DNA from: Mesostigma viride
Lineage: Eukaryota > Streptophyta > Mesostigmatophyceae > Mesostigmatales > Mesostigmataceae
NCBI GenBank assembly: GCA_009746045.1
Contig: RPFO01001063.1
Location: forward strand, 62,001 to 126,000
Length of the DNA stretch: 64,000 nt
Direction: 5' to 3'
Under the pieces are notes generated by a model. The model was not told where the DNA came from, ran no database searches, and saw nothing but the letters and a program-made list of their open reading frames with translations. This document shows positions 21,446-32,527 of the stretch, piece by piece. Every line of letters begins with the position of its first letter. Position 1 is the stretch's first letter. A program made the position numbers and the translations under genes.

Positions 21446-23240
21446 TCAACACCCGGCGCTTCGGTGACGAGGAGGAGGAGGAAGACGCCGGCGACAGCAG
21501 TGACGACGAGGAGGAGGAGGTCGTCCCTGACAAGACTGTTCCGGTCCAACTGCGGCGGGGGGACAAACTCGTATTGCGGGTCGCGGTCGACCGTCCGGAG
21601 CACCGCCAAGTCCACCCGGTCCCAGTCGAACCGCTGATGACGCTCCTCGGTTGTCGGCCGGCGCGACCAGCTCGTGGCGGTAAAAGGTCTCCGTGGTGTG
21701 GAGGAGACCGGGGAGCGGAGTCGTCGGCGTGTCGCTCGGCTCCTGCTCGCAGACCTCGAGGCGAACGTGGACACGCTGTCCCATAGCCTCGAGCTCCGTG
21801 AGGCCAGCCTCCCCCAGGAGCACCTTGACGGCGGAGTCCCAGCCCGACCGCTGAGGGACCAGGGCGGGGGCGCCGTCTGCAGGCTGCTCGAAGGTCCAGT
21901 CGCGCGCGTAGCGGCCGTCGTCCTTCCGGGCCGAGAAGTGAGCCACCTGGAGTCGCGTGTACAGGTCGGGGTTGACGACCACGTTCAACCCCCGCCGCCC
22001 GAGCTTCTGCAGCTCACCCACCACCGTGTGATCCGTGGCCGCGCTGCCCTTCAGATCGGCTCCCAGGAACAGCTGGCCGCCGAGCTGAACCGGGCGGCTG
22101 GTGAAGTCGTGCCCCTGCCACGACAACCACATGGTCGGGGTGCTCGACAGGCGGGCCAGTGACAGCCCGCCTGCGAAGTCCCGCATGGCGCGGAAAACCC
22201 AGCCGTGGAGGATCTCATCCTCCTGCGCCCGCGGCTGGGCACCGCGTCGGACGGTGAACACACCGAGAGGGTCCCCGGTGAAGTCGAGGACCTCCAGCCA
22301 AGCTGGGATCCTCGTGTCGGACCCGAGGGGCCCCCAGTGGTCACCGCCGAGCTCCCCCACCCACATACCCTCAAAAAAGGGTCGCGCCGCGAACGCGCCA
22401 GTGGACCCATCGTCGCCGTCGCGGACGATGTGGATCCACCGGAGGAACTCGTCTCCCTGCCCCCAAAACAGGTAGAAGACTGTGAAGTAGTGAGGCTCCC
22501 CGCCCTCACGCAGGTCTTCGCAGGGGAAAACATGCGTGGACGATAGGAATTATAGCACCGGCGGGCTTCAAAGTGCCGGACGGCAGGCGGTACCACCATT
22601 CCGTGGCAGTTTGGCCCAGTTTGCTACCGGCTGGCACACGTTTTCAGTGAATTTTGGGCTCCAGATTTAAATGCAACGTGCGGTTTGAGGCAGGGGAAAA
22701 CATGCGTGGACGATAGGAATTATAGCACCGGCGGGCTTCAAAGTGCCGGACGGCAGGCGGTACCACCATTCCATGGCAGCTTGGCCCAGTTTGCTACCGG
22801 CTGGCACACGTTTTCAGTGAATTTTGGGCTCCAGATTTAAATGCAACGTGCGGTTTGAGGCAGGGGAAAACATGCGTGGACGTGTACTTGGTGGCCCGGA
22901 TGTACCTATCCTCGAAGGTACCCCGAAGCCCCCTGCGCCCCACGCGCTTCTCCATTCTGCCCCTCCTGTCTCGGAGGCACCCCTCCCTGGTATCCGGATT
23001 GGAGACCACGACGTGACGAAAGGTGTTCATATTCGGGAGGAAGTCCGGCCGAGCGATCTCGGGTAAGCCGACCCGCCTGGGGGCCGGACCCTTGATTAGC
23101 CCGGCGCGGCTAGCCGCGCCCCCACCCTGCCCGCCGCCCGCCGCACTGGGGTCAGCCCCACCACTCCCCACCCCGACCGCCGCACTGGGGCCAGCCCCAC
23201 CACTCCCCCCGCCGACCGCGCCCCGCCCGCCACCCCCCAC
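21446..23240 (-). pseudogene. Unrecognised GC-rich protein family, copy 1 (interrupted)
   Basis: Read right to left, a Gly/Ala-rich start is followed by PDFLPNM, LRGTFEDRYIRATKYT, a break at the 170-bp tandem insertion, then FYLFWGQGDEF, GAFAARPFFEGMWVGELGGD, DEILHGWVF, TMWLSWQGHDFTSRPVQLGG and LVPQRSGWDSAVKVLL. The same blocks occur in the same order in copy 2 (24,827-26,894, plus strand). No known domain is recognised. It is intronless, very GC-rich and C-terminally uncertain: two frames compete near 21,446-21,774, one with a hydrophobic stretch and an acidic one on the other strand. The insertion breaks the frame, so this copy is unlikely to make the full protein. Confidence 0.6.
22521..22860. 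repeat. 170-bp direct repeat, two copies, inserted in copy 1
   Basis: Units 22,521-22,690 and 22,691-22,860 are nearly identical. The first 22 bases of the unit (CAGGGGAAAACATGCGTGGA plus two) also open the flanking gene sequence at 22,861. The coding sequence resumes on each side as if 340 bp had been added. 340 is not a multiple of three and introduces stops. Confidence 0.9.
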
Positions 23241-23473
23241 ACTGGACCCCGCAACCCCGCCACGCCCGCCACCCCCCCACTGGGCCCGACAACCGCGCCC
23301 CGCCCGGACCCCGCCACGCCGCTGGCGGGTAGATACCCGACGGGCTTGACATTGGACCGGTCAAATCGCACAGCAGTAGAAGTTCCTGAGGCCAATATTT
23401 ATGTTCGCTTGCCTGTAATGTCTTGTTTTTCGTCATCCGTCACATCATGCCCCATTCTCTCCGCCCCTCTCAG

Positions 23474-23602
23474 GGCCGCAAACGCAAGGGAGCGGATGCA
23501 GCGGGCAGCAGCACGCAACTACGAGGCGCCAAGGTCGCTAGAGTCACTGCTGCCGCCACCGCCGCGCTGCCCCATGCGGCTGATATGCCATCCACATCCC
23601 AG
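23474..23602 (+). CDS. Candidate exon resembling part of the U-box/CW gene
   Basis: Acceptor CCCCTCTCAG and donor GTAATG enclose 43 codons in phase 0. The peptide opens GRKRKGADAAGSSTQLRGAK, close to [19 protein letters not shown] inside exon 3 of the U-box/CW gene. KRKG suggests a nuclear localisation signal. It may belong to a paralogue whose other exons are not in view. Confidence 0.4.
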
Positions 23603-23825
23603 GTAATGTCAAGAGGCTTACAAGGTGGCATTGTTTCTACTTCCCATGGCACATGGGCCATCTTGAAAGTTTAACAAGTGAGGGGTTGTGAGTGCAAGTC
23701 CCAGTGGCTGTGAGCATGAGATTGGTTATACCGCCTTTGAAAGTGCTGTCCTTCGAATTTTTGCCTTTGCACCGTGTGCAGTTCTTGGACGTTTGGAAAC
23801 ATGGCATGGCTAACGTAATGACTAA

Positions 23826-24170
23826 CTAGCTAGACCTTTTCAGTTGTTTTCCATTTGCGGGTATTTCCTCGTAAATGGTGGGAGAGCGATCGCAGCAATG
23901 GTGCTCACCACTAGACACTCCCGGCCAGTTAGGCTCGAAACACACGCCCTGATCAAGCAAGCTGTTTCCGGCCCCACCGCCTAGGTCATCTAGTCGCTCT
24001 ACACGTAAGCCAGCCATAATTTCAATGCACAAGGCTAAACATTATCCTCTCCATTCATATGCAGCATCCTGAACGACTTGAAAACGCGGACAAGATAACG
24101 GCAGGCTCGAGCCACCATGGTCCGGATTCCCCCGAATTCTGGCCTGCGCTGGTTGTCTCCTTGATACCGC
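23826..24170 (-). repeat. Dispersed repeat, copy B
   Basis: Reverse complement of copy A at 40-420, with about 10-15% visible differences. It ends near GCGCTGGTTGTCTCC. Confidence 0.75.
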
Positions 24171-24379
24171 CGCGCCAGGCAACCCCTATCCCAGAGTTCC
24201 AGGTGCTGGAGTTGCATGTGGGGGAGTGGGTGAGTGGCTAGCTCAAGTGTGGATCAACACGGGGCATTGCGGCACCTATCGCATGGCACTGCACAAGGAC
24301 TGCACTCCGCGTGCACAGGAGGAAAGGAAGAATAACACTCATTATTCAGTCTCTTTCACCCTAGTACCTTACTTTGTCC

Positions 24380-24691
24380 TTATATAGGCTTGCTTACATG
24401 CAAATGTCTTTCCTCTCCTTCTTCCTGCCCCTCTGCTCTTCCATTCTCGCCTCCTTGTCCCGAACCCTCGCCCTCACTCCTCTTACGTTTCGCTCCACTC
24501 TCGCCTCCTTGTCCGGGACTCTTTTCCTTTACCGAGTCCATTCGAATTCCGTGCCGTGCACGCGACCGCCCGCGTGCTTCACCGGCTTTCCTAGTCCGTG
24601 CGTTGGAATGTACAGCGCAATACAAGGACCGGCCCGTGCGTTTGTTTTTACATTTCTCCTTTGTGACGGTCAGTGCGCCGCACCGCGACAT
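24380..24691 (-). CDS. Small Cys/His-knuckle protein, 103 residues
   Basis: From the ATG at 24,691 the N-terminus reads RCGALTVTKEKCKNKRTG, then SLYCAVH, giving a C-x9-C-x9-C-x2-H zinc-knuckle pattern. This type occurs as small N-terminal or stand-alone modules in several cellular and giant-virus proteins. The remainder is Lys/Arg/Glu/Gly-rich and probably disordered. It is divergent from the family copy 2 gene starting at 24,827, with about 135 bp between starts that could be a shared promoter. The role is unknown. Confidence 0.45.
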   Translation of the reverse strand: MSRCGALTVTKEKCKNKRTGRSLYCAVHSNARTRKAGEARGRSRARHGIRMDSVKEKSPGQGGESGAKRKRSEGEGSGQGGENGRAEGQEEGEERHLHVSKPI

Positions 24692-24826
24692 GTAAGGCTT
24701 ATACAACACACGTTGGGAATAAAATAGATTTAACGCTTAAAAAATCATCACGGGACTCATCCACGTTTGTTGGTAGTGCCGTGCACCCGCCTCGTGTTGT
24801 ACTATCGACCTAACGTTATTTAGCGA

Positions 24827-26894
24827 ATGCCGTCGCGTGTGGTGTGCCTGTACGTGTATGTGCTTCAGCCCCGGCGGCCGATAACACTCAACAGGAGCAT
24901 GTTCACGTCGTCCTCCGCTGGGAGCGGTGGTGGCGGTGGTGGCGGTGGTGGCGGTGGTGTCGGTGGTAGCGGTGGTGTCGGTGGTGGCGGTGGCGGTGGT
25001 GGGGAGGCGGGGGTGGTGTCCTCTCAGTCGTCCGCGACGGTAGTCTCGACCGTCGGCGCTTCGGGGGGGCCTCACACCCCTGTGGCGACCGACGCGTCCC
25101 CGCTCCTTTTGTGGGCTGGCGGGGTGGCCGACCCGGCCGCGCTGCTTTTGCCAGCTGCCGCTACCTTGCTGGCTCCGGTGGCCAACCCGGCCCTGGTTGC
25201 CGACACGGCCCCGGTGGCCGACACGGCCCCGGTGGCCGCCCCTTTGGTGGCTCCGGTGGCCGCCCCTTTGGTGGCTCCGGTGGCCGACACGGCCCTGGTT
25301 GCCGTTCCCTTGGTGGCTCCGGTGGCCGACACGGCCCCGGGTGCCGACACGGCCCTGGTTGCCGTTCCTTTGGTAGCTCCGGTGGCCGACACGGCCCCGG
25401 GTGCCGACACGGCCCTGGTTGCCGTTCCCTTGGTGGCTCCGGTGGCCGACACGGCCCCGGGTGCCGACACGGCCCTTGTTGCCGTTCCTTTGGTGGCTCC
25501 GGTGGCCGACACGGCCCCGGGTGCTGCTGCTTCCTCGGCTCCGGTGGCCGACACGGCCCCGGCTACTGTGTTGCGTGGGGTGTCCGGCGCCCCCGTGGTG
25601 ACCCCCCTCGCCCGCGCGTCCTCGGGGTTGTTGTACCGGGGCGGCGGGGCGAGGACGTCGGTGTCGTGGGGCAGGCGGGTGGCGGCCGCGGGTGGGGCGC
25701 GTCCCAGTGCGGGGGGTGGGGCGGGTCCCAGTGCGGGGGGTGGGGCGGGGGCGGGTCCCAGTGCGGGGGATGGGGCGGGCAGCGCGGCGGGTGGGGCGGG
25801 GGCGGGCCCCAGTGCGGGGGGTGGGGCGGGCAGCGCGGCGGGTGGGGCGGGGGCGGGCCCCAGTGGGGGGGGTGGGGCGGGGGCGGGGCCGGTGGCCAGT
25901 GGTCGTGGCGTGGGGGGGCGCGCGATCATGGGTCAGGCTCCCAGGCGGGTTGCAGCGGCGGCGTTCCTGCCGGACATGCGGGTGCAGGGGACGATCGCCC
26001 ACCCAGGTGACAGGGAGAGGTACCTGGCGTCCAAGAGGGGGGAGATGGACAAGGGGGTGCGTGGCGGGCAGCTTCGGGGTACGTTAGAGGATAGGTACAT
26101 CCGGGCGACCCGGTACACCTTGTCGCTGCGGCAGTGCGGGGCGCCGCAGTACCTCTTGGTCTCCTACCTCTTCTGGGAGGCCCCAGAGGAGGCCAGGAAC
26201 TTCCTCCCGTGGGTCTACGTCGCCGTCCGACGGGGAGGACGGCACCACTGGCGCGTTCGCGGCGCGGCCCTTCCTGGAGGGCGCGTACGTGGGGGACGTT
26301 GGCGGCGACCTCTGGGGGCCGGTCGGGGAGGACGAGAGGATCCCAGTTTCGATGGAGATCCTCGACTTCAGCGGGGACTCCCTCGGCGTTTTCGCCGTCC
26401 GTCGCGGCGTCCGGCCGGACTTGCAGGAGGATGAGATCCTGCACGGGTGGGTGTTCCCGTCGGTTCGGGACTTGGCGGGCGGGCTCTCCATGGCCCGTCT
26501 GACAAGGACCCCGAACACGTGGTTGTCCTGGCAGGGGCACGCGATCACCAGCCGGCCTGTCCAGCTCGGCGGCGAGCTGTTCCTGGGGTTACACCTCAAG
26601 GGCAGCCAAGCCACCGACCAGTCGGTCCTGGCCGAGCTGGAGGGGCTCGGGGGGCGGGGGTTGGAGTACCAGGCCAACCCCCACTTGTACTCGCGGCTCC
26701 TGGCGGCGGGGTTCTCGGCCCGGACGGTCACACTCCGCCACGTTAGGGGGTGGACCTGGAGGGAGCCTGCGGCCGACGCCTCCGTTTTGGTCCCTCAGCG
26801 GTCGGGCTGGGACGCCGCCGTCCGGGTGGTCCTGGAGGCGGCCGGCCTCACTGAGGCCGAGGCGACGGGGCAGGTGGTCTCGGTGGACGTCTAG
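24827..26894 (+). pseudogene. Unrecognised GC-rich protein family, copy 2 (frameshifted)
   Basis: The first frame (24,827-26,434) gives MPSRVVCLYVYVLQPRR, a poly-Gly tract, a region of 60-bp repeats (APVADTAPGADTALV), a Gly/Ala/Pro tract, then FLPDMRVQGTIAHPGDRERY, LRGTLEDRYIRATRYT and EEARNFLPWVYVAV. At about 26,229 homology with copy 1 moves to another frame, as if one base had been lost. It continues GEDGTTGAFAARPFLEGAYV, DEILHGWVF, NTWLSWQGHAITSRPVQLGG and LVPQRSGWDAAVRVVL to TAG at 26,894. No known domain is recognised. With the shift repaired the family would be about 690 residues. A sequencing error at the shift is possible. Confidence 0.6.
25250..25560 (+). repeat. 60-bp tandem repeat inside family copy 2
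   Basis: About four to five units containing GCTCCGGTGGCCGACACGGC and CGGGTGCCGACACGGCCCTG. The period keeps the frame and gives repeated VADTAPGADTALVAVPLVAP. Shorter GC-rich repeats follow at 25,690-25,880. Confidence 0.92.
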
Positions 26895-27025
26895 GTCTTT
26901 CCCCTGCGAAACGTAATAAATGTGCTGGCGAGAGTTCAGGACAAGGAAGCGATAGTAGATCGAAATGTAAGAGGAGCCCTATCGAGTATAACGAGCCGAC
27001 GACGTTTGGCGTTTACCCCAGAGAG

Positions 27026-27286
27026 ATGTATATGAGAGACGACAGGCAGCATAAGAACGACTACGACGAACCTCGTGTACCTGGGCGATACAGACCGGAG
27101 CGAGGGTTAACGGTCGATTTTGACGATTCTATCAATGTCGACACCCCGGAAAGGAGATTGAAACGATTAACCGCACAGGACGTGATTGACATGTATTTTA
27201 ACCTGACGCCCGGACTTATGGGTCCTTCCCCCCCAGACTCGCCAGCTCCTCTCCCATCTTCCCCTCTTGTCCTTGCTTCCACTTAA
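27026..27286 (+). CDS. Unrecognised ORF, 86 residues
   Basis: Starts MYMRDDRQHKNDYDEPRVPG and includes LTVDFDDSINVDTPERRLKR and AQDVIDMYFNLTPG, charged and protein-like until about 27,215. It then becomes a Pro/Ser tract that looks like intron or unrelated sequence. The frame is open upstream to about 26,900 (through SPIEYNEPTTFGVYPRE), so the true start or an upstream exon may lie there. It follows family copy 2 by 130 bp on the same strand and could be part of the same element. Confidence 0.4.
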   Translation: MYMRDDRQHKNDYDEPRVPGRYRPERGLTVDFDDSINVDTPERRLKRLTAQDVIDMYFNLTPGLMGPSPPDSPAPLPSSPLVLAST

Positions 27287-27344
27287 CTTGCATCCTTCTC
27301 TCCCGTCCGCGCTCTCTCCTGGTTGCGCTTCCGGGCAACAGCCG

Positions 27345-27543
27345 CGGAGGAACGGCCCAGCTGCCGATGCGGAGGCAAGCATTATAGCCAAGGATGGGGC
27401 AGGCGCTAGCAACCCCAGCAAGGGAAGAGGCACAGCAGACCCAAGGGGTCCGGGGGCCGCCAACGCGGAGGTGGGCGTAGTCCAGGGTTGCGAGCAGGGG
27501 CAGAAAGCGGGAATTGCTGAACATTCGCTTCCATGCAGCAACT
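27345..27543 (+). pseudogene. Fragment resembling exon 2 of the U-box/CW gene
   Basis: Encodes KDGAGASNPSKGRGTADPRG, close to [20 protein letters not shown] at 3,530-3,590, then stops at TGA (27,543) before any CW finger. The upstream pyrimidine-rich DNA also resembles the region before 3,416. Likely a partial copy. Confidence 0.45.
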
Positions 27544-27581
27544 GAAGGGAGCCGCTGGCATTTGTCACGTCCCAAGGATCC

Positions 27582-27998
27582 TTGGCCCAACCCTTCATTA
27601 CCACGGGGGGTCTGAGCAGGGGGGCCCAGAGTGTTCAGGCTGGCCTCAGCCGCGGCACAGCTAGAAAAGGGGCTGCCTCGCAAAGCGGTCGCGAAGCAAG
27701 ATGGCTCGGGAGGGCTCCTGCCGCGGAAAAAGTGGAGGGGAAAGGCTCTCATGGCGCCGCGGGAGGGGATGTCAGGAAGAGGAAGGGAAAGAGGCCGTGG
27801 GACGCGGACGCGACAGGTGGCGGTGAGGCGGCCCCACAGGATAGTGAGGGCGGCGGTGACAAGGGGCAAAAGGATCATGTCAAAGGACCATCGGCGGCTT
27901 ACATTGCATCGGGATATGAAGAAGTACTCGCATTGGGGTTTAGAATATATAGTATAGTAGTTTTAGTTATCCTCTTGGTTGGACATATTTTTTTGTGA
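27582..27998 (+). other. Possible nuclear-protein exon
   Basis: The frame opens at a GCC/TTG start, not ATG. From about 27,700 it reads EKVEGKGSHGAAGGDVRKRK and GKRPWDADATGGGEAAP, basic then acidic, like the disordered parts of the U-box/CW family. The last 30 codons are hydrophobic and probably intron. No clear acceptor or donor. Confidence 0.25.
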
Positions 27999-29313
27999 AA
28001 TCCTTCGCTACGCTAGCATGTATTTTATCCCATTTGATGGAGTGCGGCCTATACACGGATGGGACACGACCAGAGAAGCATTGGGGCAGTGCCTGGTGGG
28101 GGAGGGGGGGGAGTGGGTAGGAAGAAGTGCATGGCATCCTTTGCAGTGATGACACACCAAGTACGCGTTGCGGGGTGGGCCATCACAGGCACCCAGCACC
28201 AGCCGGTGGTTGACAGCATCAACTATCATTTAAGTAGGCGGGCATCCGTCACAGTCCAGCGACTGATATCATGGATGAGCTGAGGAAGTCATCGAGGATC
28301 TTTGGTTGTTTCAAGAAGAGGCGTCACAGGCACGCTTGGCCAAAGTTGCAGCTTGCAGCTTCCTGGGTGTTGCTTTTTGCGCTGCTTGGGCAGCTGGCAT
28401 TTCTCGGGTGTGTGTGCTTGCATTCATCACTCTCGGCCACCCAACAGCAACGGTTCAGGGCAACGCGGGGGGCATGGCTCTAAACCGTTGATCCGGCCAC
28501 GGGGGGGCATTGCGCCATCAGCAGCAACGCGGCGTTGCCTGTATGGGGCTGCCTCTGCCAAGGACCGGCTGCCAGGGACCGGTCGCGGGCTGCGGCGGGG
28601 CCAAGCACACGCAAACCCCTGCATGGGCATGAGTGTGGGGAGCTGCCACCCCCAGCGCCGCCGGTTCATGGTGGTGGAATGCATGGGGGTGGAGAGACAG
28701 GGGAAGCGGCCACCGCCAACTGCTGCCACCCCCACCACCGCTGGTCAATGGAGATGAATGGGTGGGAGGGCGGGGACGTCGTGAGCCCTGCGGGGTCGCT
28801 GGGTTGCCATGGGCGTGCACAGTTATTATTATTCTCTGGGCGTGATGAGTGCCACCGAGAAGCCAGGCACGGCCGGGGATCTGATGGGGCCGGGGAGAAA
28901 GGGTCATAAGGCACCTTTTCGAATGGGATGACCCCGGCCCCATGCGTAGCACGGCCCGTGTAAGCGGTCTACGCTTTGTGAAAGTAACCCCGCATGGAGT
29001 GGCTGGATTGTAGGGTTAGCATGCATGGGTGTGGTGCGTCGGACCTGAGGACTTGCGTGGCGTCTTCTGCCCCTGTTTGTGGCAAGTTCAAGCAACAACT
29101 GCGCAATGCAGCTCGAAGAATACGTGCATGTGAGTTTTTCTTCGTTTTGCAGTGGGGGGGGATATTGCGAGTTGATAGAGCTTCGGAGTGCCGTGGCTGT
29201 GTTTAGTGTTGGCTGCCATGCAAGCGGTGTTGATGCCAATCCATAGTATACTCGGGTCAGGACTAGGGTAATTGCGCCAGCGTGAATGCCTGGGAGTTTT
29301 CTCCTGTGGTCCA
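27999..29313. other. Gene-poor DNA
   Basis: Several overlapping ORFs of 60-150 codons occur on both strands but none shows a domain, signal peptide or splice context. A 70-codon plus ORF at 28,271 has a hydrophobic stretch (WVLLFALLGQLAFLGCVCLH) and could be a membrane peptide by chance. Confidence 0.4.
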
Positions 29314-29317
29314 CTAA

Positions 29318-31022
29318 CCCTTAAACCGTAGCAACTCAGTCCAATTAAACGGACTGAGTTGCACATCTTTGCACATTTGTTGTGTATGGCCTAAAAACAA
29401 TTTCTGGCCACCCCTTGGTACCAAGCATGCATATATGTTGATTTTCATGGGGGATAGGTCACTGGTCCCAAATCAGTTACTTTTGGGTGCTATAAATAGC
29501 GCACACCCCAGGGGGGTACGGAAAATCGGGGTTTGAGACATACATCATGCAATATGGACCACTTATACAAATATATAGGCCCTGGAATTTCAAAGGCAGT
29601 TACTTTACATCACAGGCATGCCATCAATGCATTCACAACATGACATGCTACAGAACTGCACAAGCTAGCTAGCAAAAAGCCCAAAATAGCTCAGTCCGTT
29701 TAATTGGACTGAGTTTTTTTGGGGGGGTGGCTAGCACTACCGTTTTGGTTTCCTATCCCAATGTGGCGTAAAACATCATAGCTGGCCACACATGCATCCC
29801 CCAACACATTTCCAGCATATAAAACAGCAGCTCATGCTATATAATACTGTAAATCTAGTGCCATTGGGCATAAAGCACGCGTAGAAGGCACATGCAAGGA
29901 GCTTATTGCCAACGTACCCTATACGCTACAAACACCTTCAAAATACAAGGAAAAAAGAAAGAAACAAAATTAGCAACTTGCTGATGCTTCAATGCAAGCA
30001 GATCCCAGGCATCTCTATGTCTCTAACACACAGCAAACACACAAAAAGAAGGCGGACTTGGCCAGCATGCATGCCTAGAACTGGACAGAAAAACACTCGC
30101 CCTGAGTTGTTTAAGCAACGGAAAGCATCGTATCGTCACACTGAACATTATTACAAACGATATCTGTAGTTATACCGACATTCATGCTGTAGCATACGCT
30201 AAAAGCAGTCAAAACTCGTCCAAAATCTGGCCGAGGTAACATTACTACCCAACCATCACAAGCCTATGCACAGAAGCAATAAAACAACAAAAAGACAGTT
30301 ATTAAGCCTCGATTATAGCCCCGAGACTGGTACCGAAACAATATATGACACATACGCGGTCACTGAGACATGATAAAAGGCTATAACGTACCTGGTCGAA
30401 ACCGCAGATTACCTTGTTTGCAGGAGCTACCACGCCCACCCCACGAACGTAGCCGCAAGCATGTCCTGGCCGCCATTGATGGTCAACTGTGCTAGGAACG
30501 ACGTAACTAACTCATCCATGCGCAAAAATCCAAGCATTTTCTGCCGAGCACCAAGTACAGCTTGCACTGTCATCGCCTGGCCGCTCACGCGATTTGCTGC
30601 GCCGCCACATAACCTCGAGACATATCTAGGCATTTGTAAATGTTGCATGGCTACGCATATGGCATTTACAAGACCTAGGGATGATGCCTACAAAGTTTCG
30701 GTCGAATACGTCAAGCCATGCTCTCGCCCCAGTCAGTTGTTTGTGCCACCATAGCCGCGGACGTGAATAATTTTTTCTTCACGTCGTCCTCGTTTGGCCA
30801 TGGTACCCCCCCTACTTTCCTTGACCGTAGGTCCCTGTCCAGGTGTCCAAAAGTAGTAAACCAGGGGTGTACGTGAAAGTACAAATCTAGATCTCGAAGC
30901 TGGTCCAAACAGAATATTCAAAAGTTTGCTAGAATCATAGCTAGTTCTGCCACAAACTCGGTCCGTTTTAGTGGACTGAGAAAAACTCAGTCCACGAAAA
31001 CGGACCGAGTACGGTTTAAGGG
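29318..31022. mobile_element. 1.7-kb terminal-inverted-repeat element
   Basis: The left end reads CCCTTAAACCGTA and the right end TACGGTTTAAGGG, exact inverses, flanked on both sides by CTAA as a 4-bp target duplication. Next to each end are palindromic blocks built from ACTCAGTCC and GGACTGAGT (29,334, 30,959-31,009), with a third block inside at 29,689-29,716. Internal ORFs on the minus strand (30,427-30,921) are short and unrecognised; one contains TINGGQDMLAATFVGWAW. No transposase is visible, so the element is probably non-autonomous or a decayed autonomous copy. The superfamily is not assigned. Confidence 0.7.
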
Positions 31023-31026
31023 CTAA

Positions 31027-32164
31027 GGGTGAAGCCAGGTGTACGTATGGGGTAAGCAGGAAACAGATAGCGGGGGTTATGGGTGGGGGGAGGAGGGAGG
31101 GGAGAAGGGCAGGGGGAAGGGAGGGGGGAGGAGGGGAAGGGGGAAGGGACGCAGAGCAAGAAGGAGGAAGCAGGGGGGGCAGAGTAGTCGTTATGGGCTA
31201 GTGCACAGAATACAGGGTGTGTTTGTCACGTGAATTGAGGTGGGCTGCTGTTCAGGGGAAAACTGGAAGGCAGAGTATTTCTGTTTTTCAACAGTCATTT
31301 GATACTGGTTAGGCTGCTCTCTGAGGCATAGCTTGGACGTGTTTTGTGGTGCCGTATTCCTCAATCATTATGTCACCATGCTTGTAAATGGGCCAACTCT
31401 TCTCTTTCACTTGGATTGGCCCGTTTATGCTCGTTCTTGCTAAACTCAGTTTGCTTATTCATGTCGATGATCTGGCATCACATTAGCTGCGTATGATCTC
31501 ATCCTACTCACCTGGGTAGGAATGGGATTGGATGCTTATGCTTGTAACATCATGTTAACAACGTTGGACGTTTACGTTTATGCAGGTGAACGTTCAACAC
31601 CGACAATTGCTTCGGATCGGAAGAGGAAATTGATGGGGCCCTGCTCGGCTGTGATCCAGTGGCTTGCATGCACGAAGCCTGGCCGCAGCTGCGTTAATTA
31701 GACGCAGGAGGGTTCCTTACTGCGACAACTTTTGGTGCTGTCTGGCAGACAAGCCACGCTTGATGATCAAGTGGAGCATGTATTGATCAAGTGGAGCATG
31801 TTTCACAGGAAAAAATAACACATGTGGCATGACATGCTCGACCCCTAGTACACAACCAGAAGGGGGGAGGCGCATCTGCAGAGTTCCTACCCAAATCGAC
31901 TAAGTGAGCAAGTTATTTGTAAAGCCTATATGGTTTGCCTTTGAAAAGGTAAGCTGAGAATGCTAGCTGTAAAGTCCCTGGAATCCCCCTATTTTTGTGA
32001 CGCTATATAATCGATTGAAGGTACCCCAGTTTAGTTTACTATTTGCTGCTGGCCTCGACATATCGCTGTGCATGACTAGTCCATCGCATGGACGCACATG
32101 AGTGATATCGAATGAAGCTACAGCTGGTATTGCTGAGTCTCAAACGTACAGCTAGGTACAGGCT
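31027..32164. other. Gene-poor DNA
   Basis: A purine-rich G/A tract lies at 31,063-31,180. A short direct duplication (TGATCAAGTGGAGCATGT) occurs at 31,762-31,800. No gene supported. Confidence 0.5.
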
Positions 32165-32400
32165 GAGCTACATTAAGCTAAATTAAATTAAATTGTAACA
32201 AATCTCCGTTGGGAGCACATGTAGCACATATCCCTGAGAAGGGGCATATGGCTTTTGATACATTCTGGGCTACTTCCTGCAAGGATAGGGTGTAAACTAC
32301 ACCTGCTCTGGGTCAGTGCACAATGTGCACCTGCACCACTATGTATTCCAGCACCTAAGGCGCGGGCATAGGGTGGAAGATCATCATGGCTAAACAATAG
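32165..32400 (-). repeat. Dispersed repeat with A/T microsatellite tail, copy 1
   Basis: Reverse complement of 43,050-43,225. Shared features include CTCCGTTGGGAGCA(C/T)AT, GAAGGGGCAT and CACAATGTGCAC-like blocks. Both copies end in a TTAAA/AATTA run, as expected for the 3' tail of a LINE or SINE. Confidence 0.65.
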
Positions 32401-32527
32401 CTAGGGCATGGCTTCTCAGCAGAGAGTAGCTCTCTGCATAGGCAGAGCTTGGCTAAATCATCCGTGGAGAGTCCCATTATAGGCACACATGCGCATAGGC
32501 TTGAGCCACGTGCTAAGCTAAGCCTGA

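Noticed and set aside
21433-21786. Plus-strand ORF with acidic DEEEEEDAGDSSDDEEEE stretch
   Set aside because: It lies antisense to the C-terminal region of family copy 1. Purine-rich triplets make both strands look coding, so neither is certain.
22521-22860. Insertion in family copy 1 as an intron
   Set aside because: No GT...AG pair removes it cleanly; the boundaries are a direct repeat of 22 bp instead.
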